A stretch of 64,000 nucleotides of DNA from Oscillospiraceae bacterium (GCA_009777235.1 WRMH01000002.1:1-64000), one strand, 5' to 3'. Positions 18,843-27,034 are shown, counted from the stretch's first letter. Numbers and translations are program-made. The notes: generated by a model from the sequence alone, not told the origin.

Positions 18843-18872
18843 ATTATACATATTTTCATACTGTAATGTCAA
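18843..18872 (-). promoter_or_regulatory. Consensus sigma-A promoter giving an apparently leaderless mRNA
   Basis: Minus strand: -35 TTGACA (18867-18872), 18-base spacer, -10 TATAAT (18843-18848). Only six bases separate the -10 from the ATG at 18836, so transcription should begin at or next to that codon. No ribosome site can exist upstream of it in such a transcript. Confidence 0.75.
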
Positions 18873-18888
18873 TGAAAAATATGTTTGA

Positions 18889-20823
18889 TTATTCGCCGCC
18901 CGGATCGGTTGTGCCGTCCGGGTCGCCGGGACTGTGCGTTTCGCCCGGATCATCAGGTGTGCTTGAAGGTTCGGGTGTCTCTATGGGCGTTGTCGGAGTC
19001 CGGTCAAGGTCAACAGTGCCAAAGGTAATTCTTCCGCCTTTCTCATATACGGCGTTTACGGCACTGCCCGAGATGTTTCCATAGAGCGTAATTTTCGTTT
19101 CGCCGTCCGCGCTCGCAAGATTAAACGATTCTTCGGCTCCGATACGCGCCCCGTTTATCTCCCCGGAATCGGGTTCATGCCACACAATAATCGGCTGATT
19201 ATGTACCGTATACATTCCGAGCACCCGGACATTGCCTGCCGTGCGTGCCGTATGCACAAGCTCTCTGTTTTCGCCGTTCGTATTTTGCCTGTACAGAAGC
19301 GTATCTCCGCCGTCAGATACGCTGTAATATAGCCATACCTTATCTCCGACGATTTGGAGGGCGGGAAATTTTGCGTCAACGCCCTCGGGCGTGACTGTTC
19401 CACGATATGTGTATGTGGCTCTTGCATTTGGCGCGGTAAAGAGGGATATGCCCTTTGCGCCGCCGAGACCGGAAACGGTTATAAATGCCCCCTGCGCCCC
19501 TTCCGCAGCGTCGGCGCGCGCGTCTATAAGTGCCGCCGCAGTATACATGCCCGCCGAAATGCCCGAATGTGACAGCGCCTTAAACGGTCCTTGCACATTG
19601 CTTCGATCACCTATATATCGGTCAAAAGCTCCGCTCACCGGATTGAAAAAAACCAATCTGCTGTAAAACGGGTCTATCGCAAAAGCGGCTCCGTTCATAT
19701 TTACGCTGCCAAGCTGCTGCATATACGGTATCGAATAGTTTTTGCGGTCGGTATTTGTTTGCGCAATCACCTCTTCGGGTATTTCTTCACCCTCTCTGAG
19801 TTTTCGCGCGTGTACGACAAAGCGCATATCATCATATGTATAGTCGCATGTGCTAAGAGTGATGATTTTATCTTTTGCCGTTACCTCTACATCGGTGTCA
19901 AATAAGCTCCGTGCCCTGATTTCTTCGATAAGCCCGGCAAATTCCGCTTCATTGGACGCGGGCATCATAAACCATGTTTCCGGCTCAACAACGTGGGATG
20001 CAAATATGATCCAAACGCTTTCTCCGATAAGGCCATCGAGCACTATAATCGGCGATGTCTTATATGTCGCGGCCTTTTTGTATTCCATCAGTTTTGTGAA
20101 CATATTGCCCGTGCTCGTGTAATGCCCGAAAATCACGCTGTTGTAGTCAATTAAGAGATGGTCGTTGAGCGCGTTGAGAAATAGTGTTCCCTGACGGTTA
20201 TAGTTGCCGTAAAAGTCCGTATAGAGGTAGTCGTTGTTGTTTCGCGACATAACATACGGCTGGCGTTCGATAACTCCCGGTATTTCAATCACTCCCAAAA
20301 AATCCGGGTTTATCTCGAGCGTCTCGGCAAACAATATCCTGCCCTCCGCCTCGGCTTCGAGCAGCAAGCGAAGCTCTCTTGCCCACTGACTCTCTGTGGG
20401 TTTTGTATCTCCCGGGTCGTCGTCCGGGCTGTTTTCCGGAGTCGGGGTGGGCGTCGGCGCGGGCGTGCGGTTGTCAATGATCTCACTTATCTTTGGCATT
20501 TCTTCGCGTATTATTTGATCTTGCTTTGACTCTTCATATAGTGTGTAGATAATGTACGCAAGTGATAGCGCAAAAATGCAGACAAATAACGCCAGAGCAA
20601 TTTTTAGTATCAGTCTGGTTTTTTTTGAATATTTTGGTATGCGCCGCTTTGAAGCGGCGGTTATGAAGCTATTTGGAGTGGCGGCGGTTTTTGCGGCGGC
20701 GTTGGAGTTTGGGGCGGCGTCAGCATCGGCGGCGGCATCGGGGGCATCGGAGATTTCTTCCGACGAGCTTGTTTTTATATCTTTAAGATTATCTGTATCA
20801 TCTTGAAAAACAGGCTTTTTCAT
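18889..20823 (-). CDS. Class B-like sortase with long C-terminal extension
   Basis: 644 residues from the ATG at 20823 (AAGGGGAGG upstream). Order: Asp/Ala-rich cytoplasmic N-terminus (1-68), membrane helix (about 71-95), Pro/Thr linker (about 119-145), sortase fold (about 150-345), then about 300 residues of beta-rich sequence ending in a Pro/Asp/Gly tail. The catalytic triad is visible: His234 in IFGHYTSTGNMF, Cys326 in TLSTC and Arg334 in DDMRFVVHA. Sortases cleave a C-terminal sorting motif and join the protein to the wall or to another subunit. The extension is not usual for SrtB (about 250 residues) and may bind wall or substrate. The neighbours encode candidate substrates. Confidence 0.87.
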   Translation of the reverse strand: MKKPVFQDDTDNLKDIKTSSSEEISDAPDAAADADAAPNSNAAAKTAATPNSFITAASKRRIPKYSKKTRLILKIALALFVCIFALSLAYIIYTLYEESKQDQIIREEMPKISEIIDNRTPAPTPTPTPENSPDDDPGDTKPTESQWARELRLLLEAEAEGRILFAETLEINPDFLGVIEIPGVIERQPYVMSRNNNDYLYTDFYGNYNRQGTLFLNALNDHLLIDYNSVIFGHYTSTGNMFTKLMEYKKAATYKTSPIIVLDGLIGESVWIIFASHVVEPETWFMMPASNEAEFAGLIEEIRARSLFDTDVEVTAKDKIITLSTCDYTYDDMRFVVHARKLREGEEIPEEVIAQTNTDRKNYSIPYMQQLGSVNMNGAAFAIDPFYSRLVFFNPVSGAFDRYIGDRSNVQGPFKALSHSGISAGMYTAAALIDARADAAEGAQGAFITVSGLGGAKGISLFTAPNARATYTYRGTVTPEGVDAKFPALQIVGDKVWLYYSVSDGGDTLLYRQNTNGENRELVHTARTAGNVRVLGMYTVHNQPIIVWHEPDSGEINGARIGAEESFNLASADGETKITLYGNISGSAVNAVYEKGGRITFGTVDLDRTPTTPIETPEPSSTPDDPGETHSPGDPDGTTDPGGE

Positions 20824-20862
20824 GCTTATACCAAACCTCCCCTTAATCTTCTTTCGCTTATA

Positions 20863-20891
20863 ATTATAGCGCAAAAGGGGCTTCGTGTGAA
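20863..20891 (-). promoter_or_regulatory. Sigma-A promoter for the sortase gene, partly inside a repeat
   Basis: Minus strand TTCACA (20886-20891), 17-base spacer, TATAAT (20863-20868). The -35 lies within the hairpin of 54-bp repeat copy A, so the repeat supplies part of the promoter. The -10 is perfect. Confidence 0.5.
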
Positions 20892-20921
20892 GCCCCTTTG
20901 CAAACTAATGAATTTTGCGCC
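20869..20921 (-). repeat. 54-bp palindromic repeat, copy A
   Basis: Read on the minus strand it begins GGCGCAAAATTCATTAG and ends CCCCTTTTGCGC. It contains a stem AAAGGGGCTTC / GAAGCCCCTTT with a 4-base loop. It is directly joined to copy B. Confidence 0.75.
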
Positions 20922-20975
20922 GCGCAAAAGGAGCCTCGCGTGAAGCCCCTTTGCTAAACTAATGAATTTTGCGCC
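20922..20975 (-). repeat. 54-bp palindromic repeat, copy B
   Basis: Tandem with copy A, same orientation. Its stem arms differ from those of copies A and C but still pair through G-T wobbles (GGGGCTTC with GAGGCTCC). It encodes the aberrant tail of the truncated secreted protein. Confidence 0.75.
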
Positions 20976-21383
20976 GTCAAATGTAATAACAATGCTTGTT
21001 GCCGCTTTGAAGAGTGCCCACGGGATGTCAGTTTGGTAGCCGTCATTGCCTTCTGCGTTTTGCTCCGGGTTTGACCAAATGGCCTGCGAAGCATCGTCAT
21101 TGACATAGGGTCTGCCCAGCGGAACGCTTGTTGTTGATGCAAATGCGGAAGCTGAAAGCGCGAGCGCGAGGACTACTACGAGTACGATTGCCAGTAATTT
21201 CTTCATTTTTGCTCTCCTTTAGTTTGTTTTGTTTTTTGAGTTTTTTGTTGTCATGCCGAGTGCGAAGCCGCATATGAATTTTCCGCAATTTTTTTGTGTG
21301 TTTTTGTGTTTTCGCGAGGGTTTTTTGCGTGTCATTAAACAACAGCGGAGACACAAAAATTGCGTTTCGTTTCACACTCTCTT

Positions 21384-21413
21384 ATTGTAATAGGCACAGC
21401 AAGTGTTTGTCAA
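21384..21413 (-). promoter_or_regulatory. Sigma-A promoter for the truncated secreted-protein gene
   Basis: Minus strand TTGACA (21408-21413), 18-base spacer, TACAAT (21384-21389). The leader to the ATG at 21206 is about 170 bases. The 377-base gap 21207-21583 holds this promoter, repeat copy C and no gene that I can support. Confidence 0.7.
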
Positions 21414-21498
21414 GCGTTTTTTATTCTTTCCGGGTGGTTTGCCGGGTGATAAATGCTTTTCTCCCGGCATTTCGGGGAAACTCAAAAAAAATGACACT

Positions 21499-21552
21499 GC
21501 CAAAAGGGGCTTCGTATGAAGCCCCTTTTGCTAAACTAACAAATTTTGCGGC
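21499..21552 (-). repeat. 54-bp palindromic repeat, copy C (also a likely terminator)
   Basis: Third copy, same orientation, just downstream of the gene at 21584-22129. Its hairpin is perfect: AAAAGGGGCTTC / GAAGCCCCTTTT with a 4-base loop (21502-21529). On the minus strand a run of eight T follows about ten bases later, so it may end transcription of that gene. Confidence 0.75.
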
Positions 21553-21583
21553 ACGCGAGCGCGCCTAAGAGTAATGGCAATTA

Positions 21584-22129
21584 CTATTTCTTGATCTTGC
21601 GTCCTATGACGACCGCGCCCGTGCCGGAGACTGCGAGAGCCGCAACCGCGATGCCGACGAATGTGACCGCGCCTGTCTCGACCGAGTCAAGCATTTCTTG
21701 CGTGTATGCCGTTGCTACAAATGATCCGACCAGAGGATTCCAGCAGCCTACGGCGATTTCGAAATATTCTTCATCTGCCGCAAGTCCGGTATAATCCCAC
21801 CATAGGTTGTAGTTCGGGCCGTCGAGCGTAACATTGCCCCATTGGTTGAGGTCCGGGCCGATATTGCCCCAGTCGTGTGTGGCTGAGTTGAGCACGAGCT
21901 GAATGTCATCGTTTTCTACGTCATCCCAGTTGTTGATGGTGACTCTTATGTTGACTCTTACGATTTTCGACCAGTCAAAGTCATCGGGGGCGGCGTCTTT
22001 AAAACTTACTCTGGTGTGTCCGTTGACACCAATGTCGCCTGAGACTCTGATGGGGTCGGCTGCGAACGCAAACGCCGAAAGCGCGAGCGCGAGGACTGCT
22101 ACGAGTACGATTGCCAGTAATTTCTTCAT
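21584..22129 (-). CDS. Secreted surface protein with sortase-like C-terminal anchor
   Basis: 181 residues. Signal peptide (about 1-24), a beta-rich domain (about 25-145) with several Trp/Asn-rich strands such as NNWDDVENDD and YNLWWDYTG, and a C-terminal cell-wall-sorting-like end: SVETG (about 147-151), a hydrophobic helix (about 152-172) and the basic tail RKIKK. This layout matches sortase substrates, with SVETG in place of LPXTG. A class B-like sortase is encoded 0.8 kb downstream. It has a consensus promoter and AAAGGAG at its start. The domain may bind carbohydrate; that is a guess from composition. Confidence 0.65.
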   Translation of the reverse strand: MKKLLAIVLVAVLALALSAFAFAADPIRVSGDIGVNGHTRVSFKDAAPDDFDWSKIVRVNIRVTINNWDDVENDDIQLVLNSATHDWGNIGPDLNQWGNVTLDGPNYNLWWDYTGLAADEEYFEIAVGCWNPLVGSFVATAYTQEMLDSVETGAVTFVGIAVAALAVSGTGAVVIGRKIKK

Positions 22130-22226
22130 TTTTGCTCTCCTTTAGTTTTGTGTTGTTTTTGGGCTGCCTCGCCTGTTTTGGTGAAAACATACAGGCAAAA
22201 TAAGGCAAACCGCTGATTTTGTTAAG

Positions 22227-22256
22227 ATTATACAAAAAAAACCAAGTATTTGTCAA
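22227..22256 (-). promoter_or_regulatory. Consensus sigma-A promoter for the surface protein gene
   Basis: Minus strand TTGACA (22251-22256), 18-base spacer, TATAAT (22227-22232); both hexamers are perfect. The leader to the ATG at 22129 is about 90 bases. Confidence 0.8.
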
Positions 22257-22358
22257 ATATTTTTTTTGCTTCTCATAATTATTTTATGTATTGATTGTGT
22301 TAGCGACCCGGATAGTAAGGAGAACAAGGGTCTGTACAGTAACTATTTTCACCATATT

Positions 22359-22397
22359 AAAACCGCGCTGCCCCATGTTGGGAGGCGGCGCGGTTTT
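22359..22397 (-). terminator. Rho-independent terminator of the anchored surface protein gene
   Basis: GC-rich stem AAAACCGCGC / GCGCGGTTTT, with inner pairs and a loop around CAACATG, 17 bases downstream of the stop at 22414. A short T run is built into the 3' arm. Confidence 0.75.
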
Positions 22398-22413
22398 ATT
22401 TAGTCATGCTTTT

Positions 22414-23592
22414 TTACTTCTTTTTCTTTGCTATGATGATAATAACAACGATTATAACGACTGCTCCCGCAGCGAAGATTAACCACATCCACCAGTCAAG
22501 TCCGCCGCTGCTGTCGCTATCGCCACCGCTCGCCGGAGGAGGAGTCTCAACGTCTGCCGGAGGAGGCGTTTCAACGTCTACCGGAGGCAGAGGATCAACG
22601 TCCGCCGGAGGAGGTGTCGGGTCGTCCGCCGGAGGAGGAGGCGGCGCTTCTCTTACGGGTGCCTTATAGAAGAGGTACGCATCCGTAATGAGTTCTAAAA
22701 GCGGTACATCAATAGAGCCGTCGAAATCAAGGGCTATTTTGCCGCGGGTTCCCGTTTTGAGGGTGTCCCATGTGGAGTGACCGGAGAAGAAGAAATCAAG
22801 ATATCCGCCCTCTCTGTCATCGCCAAACGGAGTGTAAATCGGGTAGAGCTCGGATTTATCCCAGCCCCAGTTTGTCGCGTCGCCTTGGAATACTATTCCC
22901 ATCTCGGCTATGTCTGAACCGTCCACGCCGATTTCAAGCGTAAGACCCATAGCTGTCCTGAGCGCGCCCCATTGGAGGTCTGTGTCGCCCTCTTTCATTT
23001 CAATAGTGAGCCAGCCTTTTTGGAAGTCGGGATTTCCGAGATTATCCCATGTGAAGTCGCCGAGGTTTACTACACCGTCGGTGAAATTGGTCGGCACTTC
23101 GGGATAATAATCGTCTTCGCTGATTAGGAAAGCTCCGGTAACACCAAGATCATCCCACGCCACGGCGCCGTCTATCCAGTCAAACTGTCCGATAAGGATT
23201 TTTGCTGTGGCTTCTTCTTCCGTCACACCATAGAGATCAAAGTTGTTCCAGCCCCAGAGAATGTACACGAGACCGTCTTCAAAAGCATAGCTGAGCGTGT
23301 CACGTTGGCCTTCGCCCCAACTCCAGCCATTGTATGCGCCAAACGCAACCAAGCTCAGGAAACCGGGATTGCTGTCCATTTCCAGCACGATACCGATAGA
23401 GTTGCCAAGTTCCTCCCATGTCAGGTCTACTTCAAGGTCGTCTGTTCCGTCTGTTATCCATTGCGCAAAGTAACCGTTTTGTTGCAAGTCGGTATGCCCG
23501 TCCGCAGGCAAATCAAACTCTGCCAGCGCCATGATCGAAAAGCCCGCAACGAGGGCTACGACCGTAAGCAGGGATATAATGGTTTTCTTCAT
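22414..23592 (-). CDS. Secreted, C-terminally membrane-anchored surface protein with carbohydrate-binding-like domains
   Basis: 392 residues from the ATG at 23592 (GGAGG six bases upstream; longer in-frame starts lack a ribosome site). Signal peptide (about 1-24), two related beta-rich regions (about 40-160 and 175-310), a repetitive Pro/Val/Asp segment of PPADVET-type units (about 320-350), then a hydrophobic anchor with a KKKK end. The first region carries FGAYNGWSW (84-92) followed by EDGLVYILW, shared with the lipoprotein at 5637-6770. No LPXTG is visible, so it may simply span the membrane. It probably displays glycan-binding modules on the cell. It has its own promoter and terminator and is monocistronic. 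Confidence 0.65.
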   Translation of the reverse strand: MKKTIISLLTVVALVAGFSIMALAEFDLPADGHTDLQQNGYFAQWITDGTDDLEVDLTWEELGNSIGIVLEMDSNPGFLSLVAFGAYNGWSWGEGQRDTLSYAFEDGLVYILWGWNNFDLYGVTEEEATAKILIGQFDWIDGAVAWDDLGVTGAFLISEDDYYPEVPTNFTDGVVNLGDFTWDNLGNPDFQKGWLTIEMKEGDTDLQWGALRTAMGLTLEIGVDGSDIAEMGIVFQGDATNWGWDKSELYPIYTPFGDDREGGYLDFFFSGHSTWDTLKTGTRGKIALDFDGSIDVPLLELITDAYLFYKAPVREAPPPPPADDPTPPPADVDPLPPVDVETPPPADVETPPPASGGDSDSSGGLDWWMWLIFAAGAVVIIVVIIIIAKKKK

Positions 23593-23722
23593 TTTTTTCC
23601 TCCAATTTATTTTTTTGTTTAATGAGCTTAGGTATAAGGGCGCCTCATCCAAAACTGATTTTGATTTGTGCAAGTTTGGTTTTGGTTTGAGTAAATCCTT
23701 TACTGCCACTCAAGTCCCGCAC

Positions 23723-23752
23723 AGTATATCATGTGTTACAATAGTATGTCAA
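23723..23752 (-). promoter_or_regulatory. Sigma-A promoter for the anchored surface protein gene
   Basis: Minus strand TTGACA (23747-23752), 18-base spacer, TATACT (23723-23728). The leader to the ATG at 23592 is about 125 bases. Confidence 0.75.
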
Positions 23753-23775
23753 GTAGTTAACATTTTTTTAATAAT

Positions 23776-24609
23776 TTAAAATGGATTTGTAAATGGATTA
23801 TAGAAACGTCCGCCGTTGACAATGAGTGTCAGTACGGATAATCCAACGCACAGCAAGCTCACGGTGATAACAGCAAAATCCCATTTTGAAAAAGCGCGGG
23901 CCGAGTACCATGTCCGCCGTTTCAGACGCCCAAATCCGCGCAATTCCATTGCATTACTTATCATTTCTATTTTGTCGAGGCTGGAAAAAACGAGCGGGAA
24001 CAGTATCGTCAGTATACCTCCAACACGCGCTTTTAGTGATGCCTTTTTTGATATATCCACGCCGCGGGCCTGCTGCGCTTGACTTATTTCGCGAAATGAC
24101 CGCTGGACATCCGGTATGTATCGCATCGCCAGAGATACGGCAAACGCGATTTTATAGTGTACCTTTATTGTGTTTAGCGATGAAGCAAATTCGCCCGGCT
24201 CGGTAGTTAAGAAGAATATGAGAGCAACGGGAACTATGGCGAAGTATTTCAATGTCACATTGAGCTGATAGAATAATTGCTCATAGGTGAGCGCGTAGCG
24301 TCCTGATATACGCAGCAGCTCATGCCTTGTACCGTAAATCATTACGCCATGCTCCGGCGCAAACAAAAAAATCGCAACATTATTGATAACAAGGAATATC
24401 GTAATGAATACAAGCACGGCTTTCAGTTCAGACAGCCGAACCTTGGATATTGCAAACAAAATAATAGACAGCGCTATGACGAAGGCTATAAAGCGGGTGT
24501 CAAATGTGATCATTGCGGCGATACTGAGCGCGAGCGTAAATATCAGCTTTGTCGCGCCCGTCAAGCGGTGTACCTGAGAATTGCGGGGAATATATCCAAA
24601 TAATGCCAT
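23776..24609 (-). CDS. ecfT: ECF transporter transmembrane subunit (EcfT/CbiQ family)
   Basis: 277 residues from the ATG at 24609, one base after the ATPase stop and behind AGGGGGAT. About five helices. The two coupling motifs are seen as QARGVDI (about 178) and MELRGFG (about 225), matching the family's Ala-Arg-Gly signatures that dock on the ATPases. It joins the ATPases to the S component for vitamin uptake. Last gene of a three-gene operon. Confidence 0.93.
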   Translation of the reverse strand: MALFGYIPRNSQVHRLTGATKLIFTLALSIAAMITFDTRFIAFVIALSIILFAISKVRLSELKAVLVFITIFLVINNVAIFLFAPEHGVMIYGTRHELLRISGRYALTYEQLFYQLNVTLKYFAIVPVALIFFLTTEPGEFASSLNTIKVHYKIAFAVSLAMRYIPDVQRSFREISQAQQARGVDISKKASLKARVGGILTILFPLVFSSLDKIEMISNAMELRGFGRLKRRTWYSARAFSKWDFAVITVSLLCVGLSVLTLIVNGGRFYNPFTNPF

Positions 24610-24610
24610 A

Positions 24611-26386
24611 TCAAATCCCCCTGCCCGCCGTATTATCCGCGCCAAAGCCGCTCAAATACGCTTTTATCAACACTTTTGCATCGTCTATGCCGCACAGCCG
24701 CGCAAGCTCATAAAGGCTCGTCTCCCGCAAGCTCGCTTTTTTTGCCAGCGCGGGGTCTGAGAGCAGTTCATATGTCTGCCTGTCGGCGACAAGACGCCCG
24801 TCGCTGAATACGATTGCGCGTTTGGCATATTCAAGGCAAAGGTGCATATCATGCGTTATCAAGAGCACCGTGACGCCCCGGCAGTTTAGCTGTGCAAGAA
24901 ATTCCATGATGTCCGTATAATGCTTGTAGTCCTGCCCTGCGGTTGGTTCGTCGAGAATGATTATCTGCGGATTTAGCACAAGCGCGTCGGCTATTGTGAC
25001 GCGCTTTTTTTGCCCGTAGCTGAGAGCGGATATGGGCCATTTGACAAACCGCGACAATCCGCACACGTCAAGCACTCTTTCTACGCGTTCCGCTACCTCT
25101 GACTCGGGAAATCCCCGCACCCTCAATCCGAGAGCCACCTCGTCAAAGATCATTGGCTTGCAGATCATCTGATTTGGGTTTTGCATGACATATCCTATGC
25201 GTTCGGCGCGTTCCGGTATCGTAAAATCTGACATATCTTCGCCGTTATAGCATATAGTGCCCGCACTTTCGGTTTCAAACCCGACGATGAGCTTTGCGAG
25301 CGTACTTTTCCCGGCGCCGTTCGCGCCGACGATTGCGGTCATTTCACCGGGATATAATTTAAAGCTGACATCTCTAAGAGCTGCCGTTCCGGTTTCATCA
25401 TATGTAAAGCCGACATTTTTTATGTCGAGCAGGGGCGTATTTTCTTGCGCCTCCTTTTCGGGTGGCTCTTCTTTATTTTTAGATGTTTCCGATTTAGACG
25501 CATTTTCAAAGGGAGGCTGGGTAACGGCCTTGGCCCATAAGCGCAGCTTTTCCTTGTCGCCATTGCTAAGGCGCAAGGTTTCTATCCGCCCGGGGTTACT
25601 GCCGGGCATTACGCTCACTCCGGCGCGTTCAAGCGCCGTCACGTACAGCGGCCTGCGAAGACCGATTTTATCAAGTTTTTCAGACACAACGATCTCATCC
25701 GGCGGAGCATCGGCAATAATACGGCCGTTATCAAGAACGATTACCCTGTCAATGTGCTTCCACAGCACATCCTCAAGCCGATGTTCGATGATGATTATTG
25801 TGCAGCCCGTATCTCTCGCGATTTCGTCTATCAGCGCCGTCGCATATTTTCCCGTCAGCGGATCGAGTGCGGCCAGAGGCTCATCAAAGAGCAATATTGG
25901 GGCATTGTCTATCAGTACTCCTGCCATGCTCACCCGTTGCTTCTGTCCGCCGGAAAGCCGCTGCGGAGAATGTGTTAAATATCCGGAGGCTTCGACGAGC
26001 TTTGCGGCTTTTTGGACGCGCTTTTTCATTTCGTTTTGCGTAACGGCAAGGTTTTCGAGCGAAAAGGCAATATCCTCACCGCTCGACAAGCCGACAAATT
26101 GGGCGTCCGTATCTTGAAGCACCGTACCGACCGACACTCCCAAGCTAAATACGCTTTCCGGCTTTTTGCCGCCTATAAGCAGCTCTCCCGTGATAGTGCC
26201 GGGGTTATTGAACGGGATAAGACCGTTCAGGCAACTGCCGAGCGTACTCTTGCCGCTGCCTGACGGTCCCGCAATAAGAATTTTTTCGCCTTTGAATATC
26301 CGCAGACTGATGTCTGTCAGCGTCGGTTTCTTCTGCGCCCGATACTTGAACGTGAAGTTGCTAAACTCGATAAGCGGCTCGTTCAT
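24611..26386 (-). CDS. ECF transporter duplicated ATPase (EcfA-EcfA' fusion)
   Basis: 591 residues with two complete ABC ATPase domains. First: Walker A GPSGSGKST (about 35), signature LSGGQKQR (about 140), Walker B ILLFDEP. Second (from about 320): Walker A GANGAGKST, signature LSYGQKKR, Walker B IIILDEP. The acidic/Lys linker between them (about 285-315) is low in complexity. It powers vitamin uptake through EcfT and the S component. It starts by a 4-base ATGA overlap with the S-component gene. Fused ATPases of this kind (YkoD type) typically accompany UPF0397 or thiamine-precursor S components. Confidence 0.94.
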   Translation of the reverse strand: MNEPLIEFSNFTFKYRAQKKPTLTDISLRIFKGEKILIAGPSGSGKSTLGSCLNGLIPFNNPGTITGELLIGGKKPESVFSLGVSVGTVLQDTDAQFVGLSSGEDIAFSLENLAVTQNEMKKRVQKAAKLVEASGYLTHSPQRLSGGQKQRVSMAGVLIDNAPILLFDEPLAALDPLTGKYATALIDEIARDTGCTIIIIEHRLEDVLWKHIDRVIVLDNGRIIADAPPDEIVVSEKLDKIGLRRPLYVTALERAGVSVMPGSNPGRIETLRLSNGDKEKLRLWAKAVTQPPFENASKSETSKNKEEPPEKEAQENTPLLDIKNVGFTYDETGTAALRDVSFKLYPGEMTAIVGANGAGKSTLAKLIVGFETESAGTICYNGEDMSDFTIPERAERIGYVMQNPNQMICKPMIFDEVALGLRVRGFPESEVAERVERVLDVCGLSRFVKWPISALSYGQKKRVTIADALVLNPQIIILDEPTAGQDYKHYTDIMEFLAQLNCRGVTVLLITHDMHLCLEYAKRAIVFSDGRLVADRQTYELLSDPALAKKASLRETSLYELARLCGIDDAKVLIKAYLSGFGADNTAGRGI

Positions 26387-26919
26387 TCAAGGCTTTCGGG
26401 TTTAACTCGCGTCTTGGAGTAGCCGAGCAGCAGCAAAGTTCCTACGATGGCCGTAAATACGAAGTTGCCCGCGCCCGCAATCAAGCCCTGCACAAAGACT
26501 TTGTCGGCAGGTTCCGCATAGATGAGGATGTCAAGGCACGGCGCGACCACACCCCAAGAAACGGCGTGGACGATGAGACTTCCGATGACGAATCGTACCG
26601 CGTCTATTTTTCCAAAAATACCGTCCTCGACCTTTCCTGCTTTCATGATAAATCCGGCGAGCAAACCGACTACCGCACTGGCGATGACCCAGCTCCACCA
26701 GATACCCCAACCGAAAGCCAAGTCAGTCAGCGCATGGCCAATCAAGCCGATAAGCAGGCCGACTATCGGGCCGAATACCGCCGCGAAAAACCCAAGCACG
26801 GCATATTGGAGCGTCAGGTTCGTATTTGCGAAAATAGGAATTGATACGAAACGCGCAAGAAGGAAGAATACAGCGGCGCCAATGGCTGTAGCGACAATGC
26901 GTTTGATGTTGAAATTCAC
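26383..26919 (-). CDS. ECF transporter S component, UPF0397 family
   Basis: 178 residues from a GTG at 26919 (GGGAGG seven bases upstream; an upstream in-frame ATG has no ribosome site). About five or six helices. Family features include FVSIPIFANTNLTLQYAVLG (about 29-48) and FGPIVGLLIGLIGHALTD (about 55-72). This family is annotated as riboflavin-type ECF S components, but the substrate varies and is not certain. No riboswitch was seen in the short leader. Confidence 0.88.
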   Translation of the reverse strand: MNFNIKRIVATAIGAAVFFLLARFVSIPIFANTNLTLQYAVLGFFAAVFGPIVGLLIGLIGHALTDLAFGWGIWWSWVIASAVVGLLAGFIMKAGKVEDGIFGKIDAVRFVIGSLIVHAVSWGVVAPCLDILIYAEPADKVFVQGLIAGAGNFVFTAIVGTLLLLGYSKTRVKPESLE

Positions 26920-26948
26920 TAAAATCCCTCCCAAATTTTGATACATTT

Positions 26949-26977
26949 ATTTTATCCAATATAATCTGACTTGTCAA
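26949..26977 (-). promoter_or_regulatory. Sigma-A promoter for the ECF operon
   Basis: Minus strand TTGACA (26972-26977), 17-base spacer, TAAAAT (26949-26954), 30 bases from the GTG start. It is back to back with the plus-strand promoter at 27006. Confidence 0.7.
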
Positions 26978-27005
26978 GCCGCCACACGGGAAATTACAGG
27001 AAAAG

Positions 27006-27034
27006 TTGAAAAATCTGTGAGCATATGATATATT
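27006..27034 (+). promoter_or_regulatory. Sigma-A promoter for the binding lipoprotein gene
   Basis: TTGAAA (27006-27011), 17-base spacer, TATATT (27029-27034), about 45 bases before the ATG at 27080. Confidence 0.65.

Larger units (their letters stand above)
20826..21206 (-). pseudogene. Truncated secreted protein, C-terminus replaced by repeat sequence
   Basis: 126 codons. The signal peptide (about 1-24) and the ribosome-site region are nearly identical to those of the neighbouring gene at 21584-22129. The natural part runs to about residue 78 (ending IVITFDG). The rest (AKFISL...) is translated from two tandem copies of a 54-bp repeat and includes the motif AKFISL twice, so it is not a natural domain. 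There is no membrane anchor or sorting signal. It is probably a remnant of a surface protein whose 3' end was lost. It has a good promoter and ribosome site, so a short secreted product is possible. Confidence 0.6.

Noticed and set aside
20826..20975. C-terminal about 48 residues of the truncated secreted protein as a real domain
   Set aside because: They are encoded by two copies of a palindromic intergenic repeat that also occurs outside any gene.
25257..26117. 286-residue open frame on the plus strand
   Set aside because: It lies wholly antisense to the duplicated ECF ATPase, has no family features and no ribosome site. The ATPase motifs on the other strand are decisive.
26920..27005. Vitamin riboswitch upstream of the ECF operon
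   Set aside because: The leader between promoter and GTG is only about 25 bases, too short for an FMN or TPP riboswitch.
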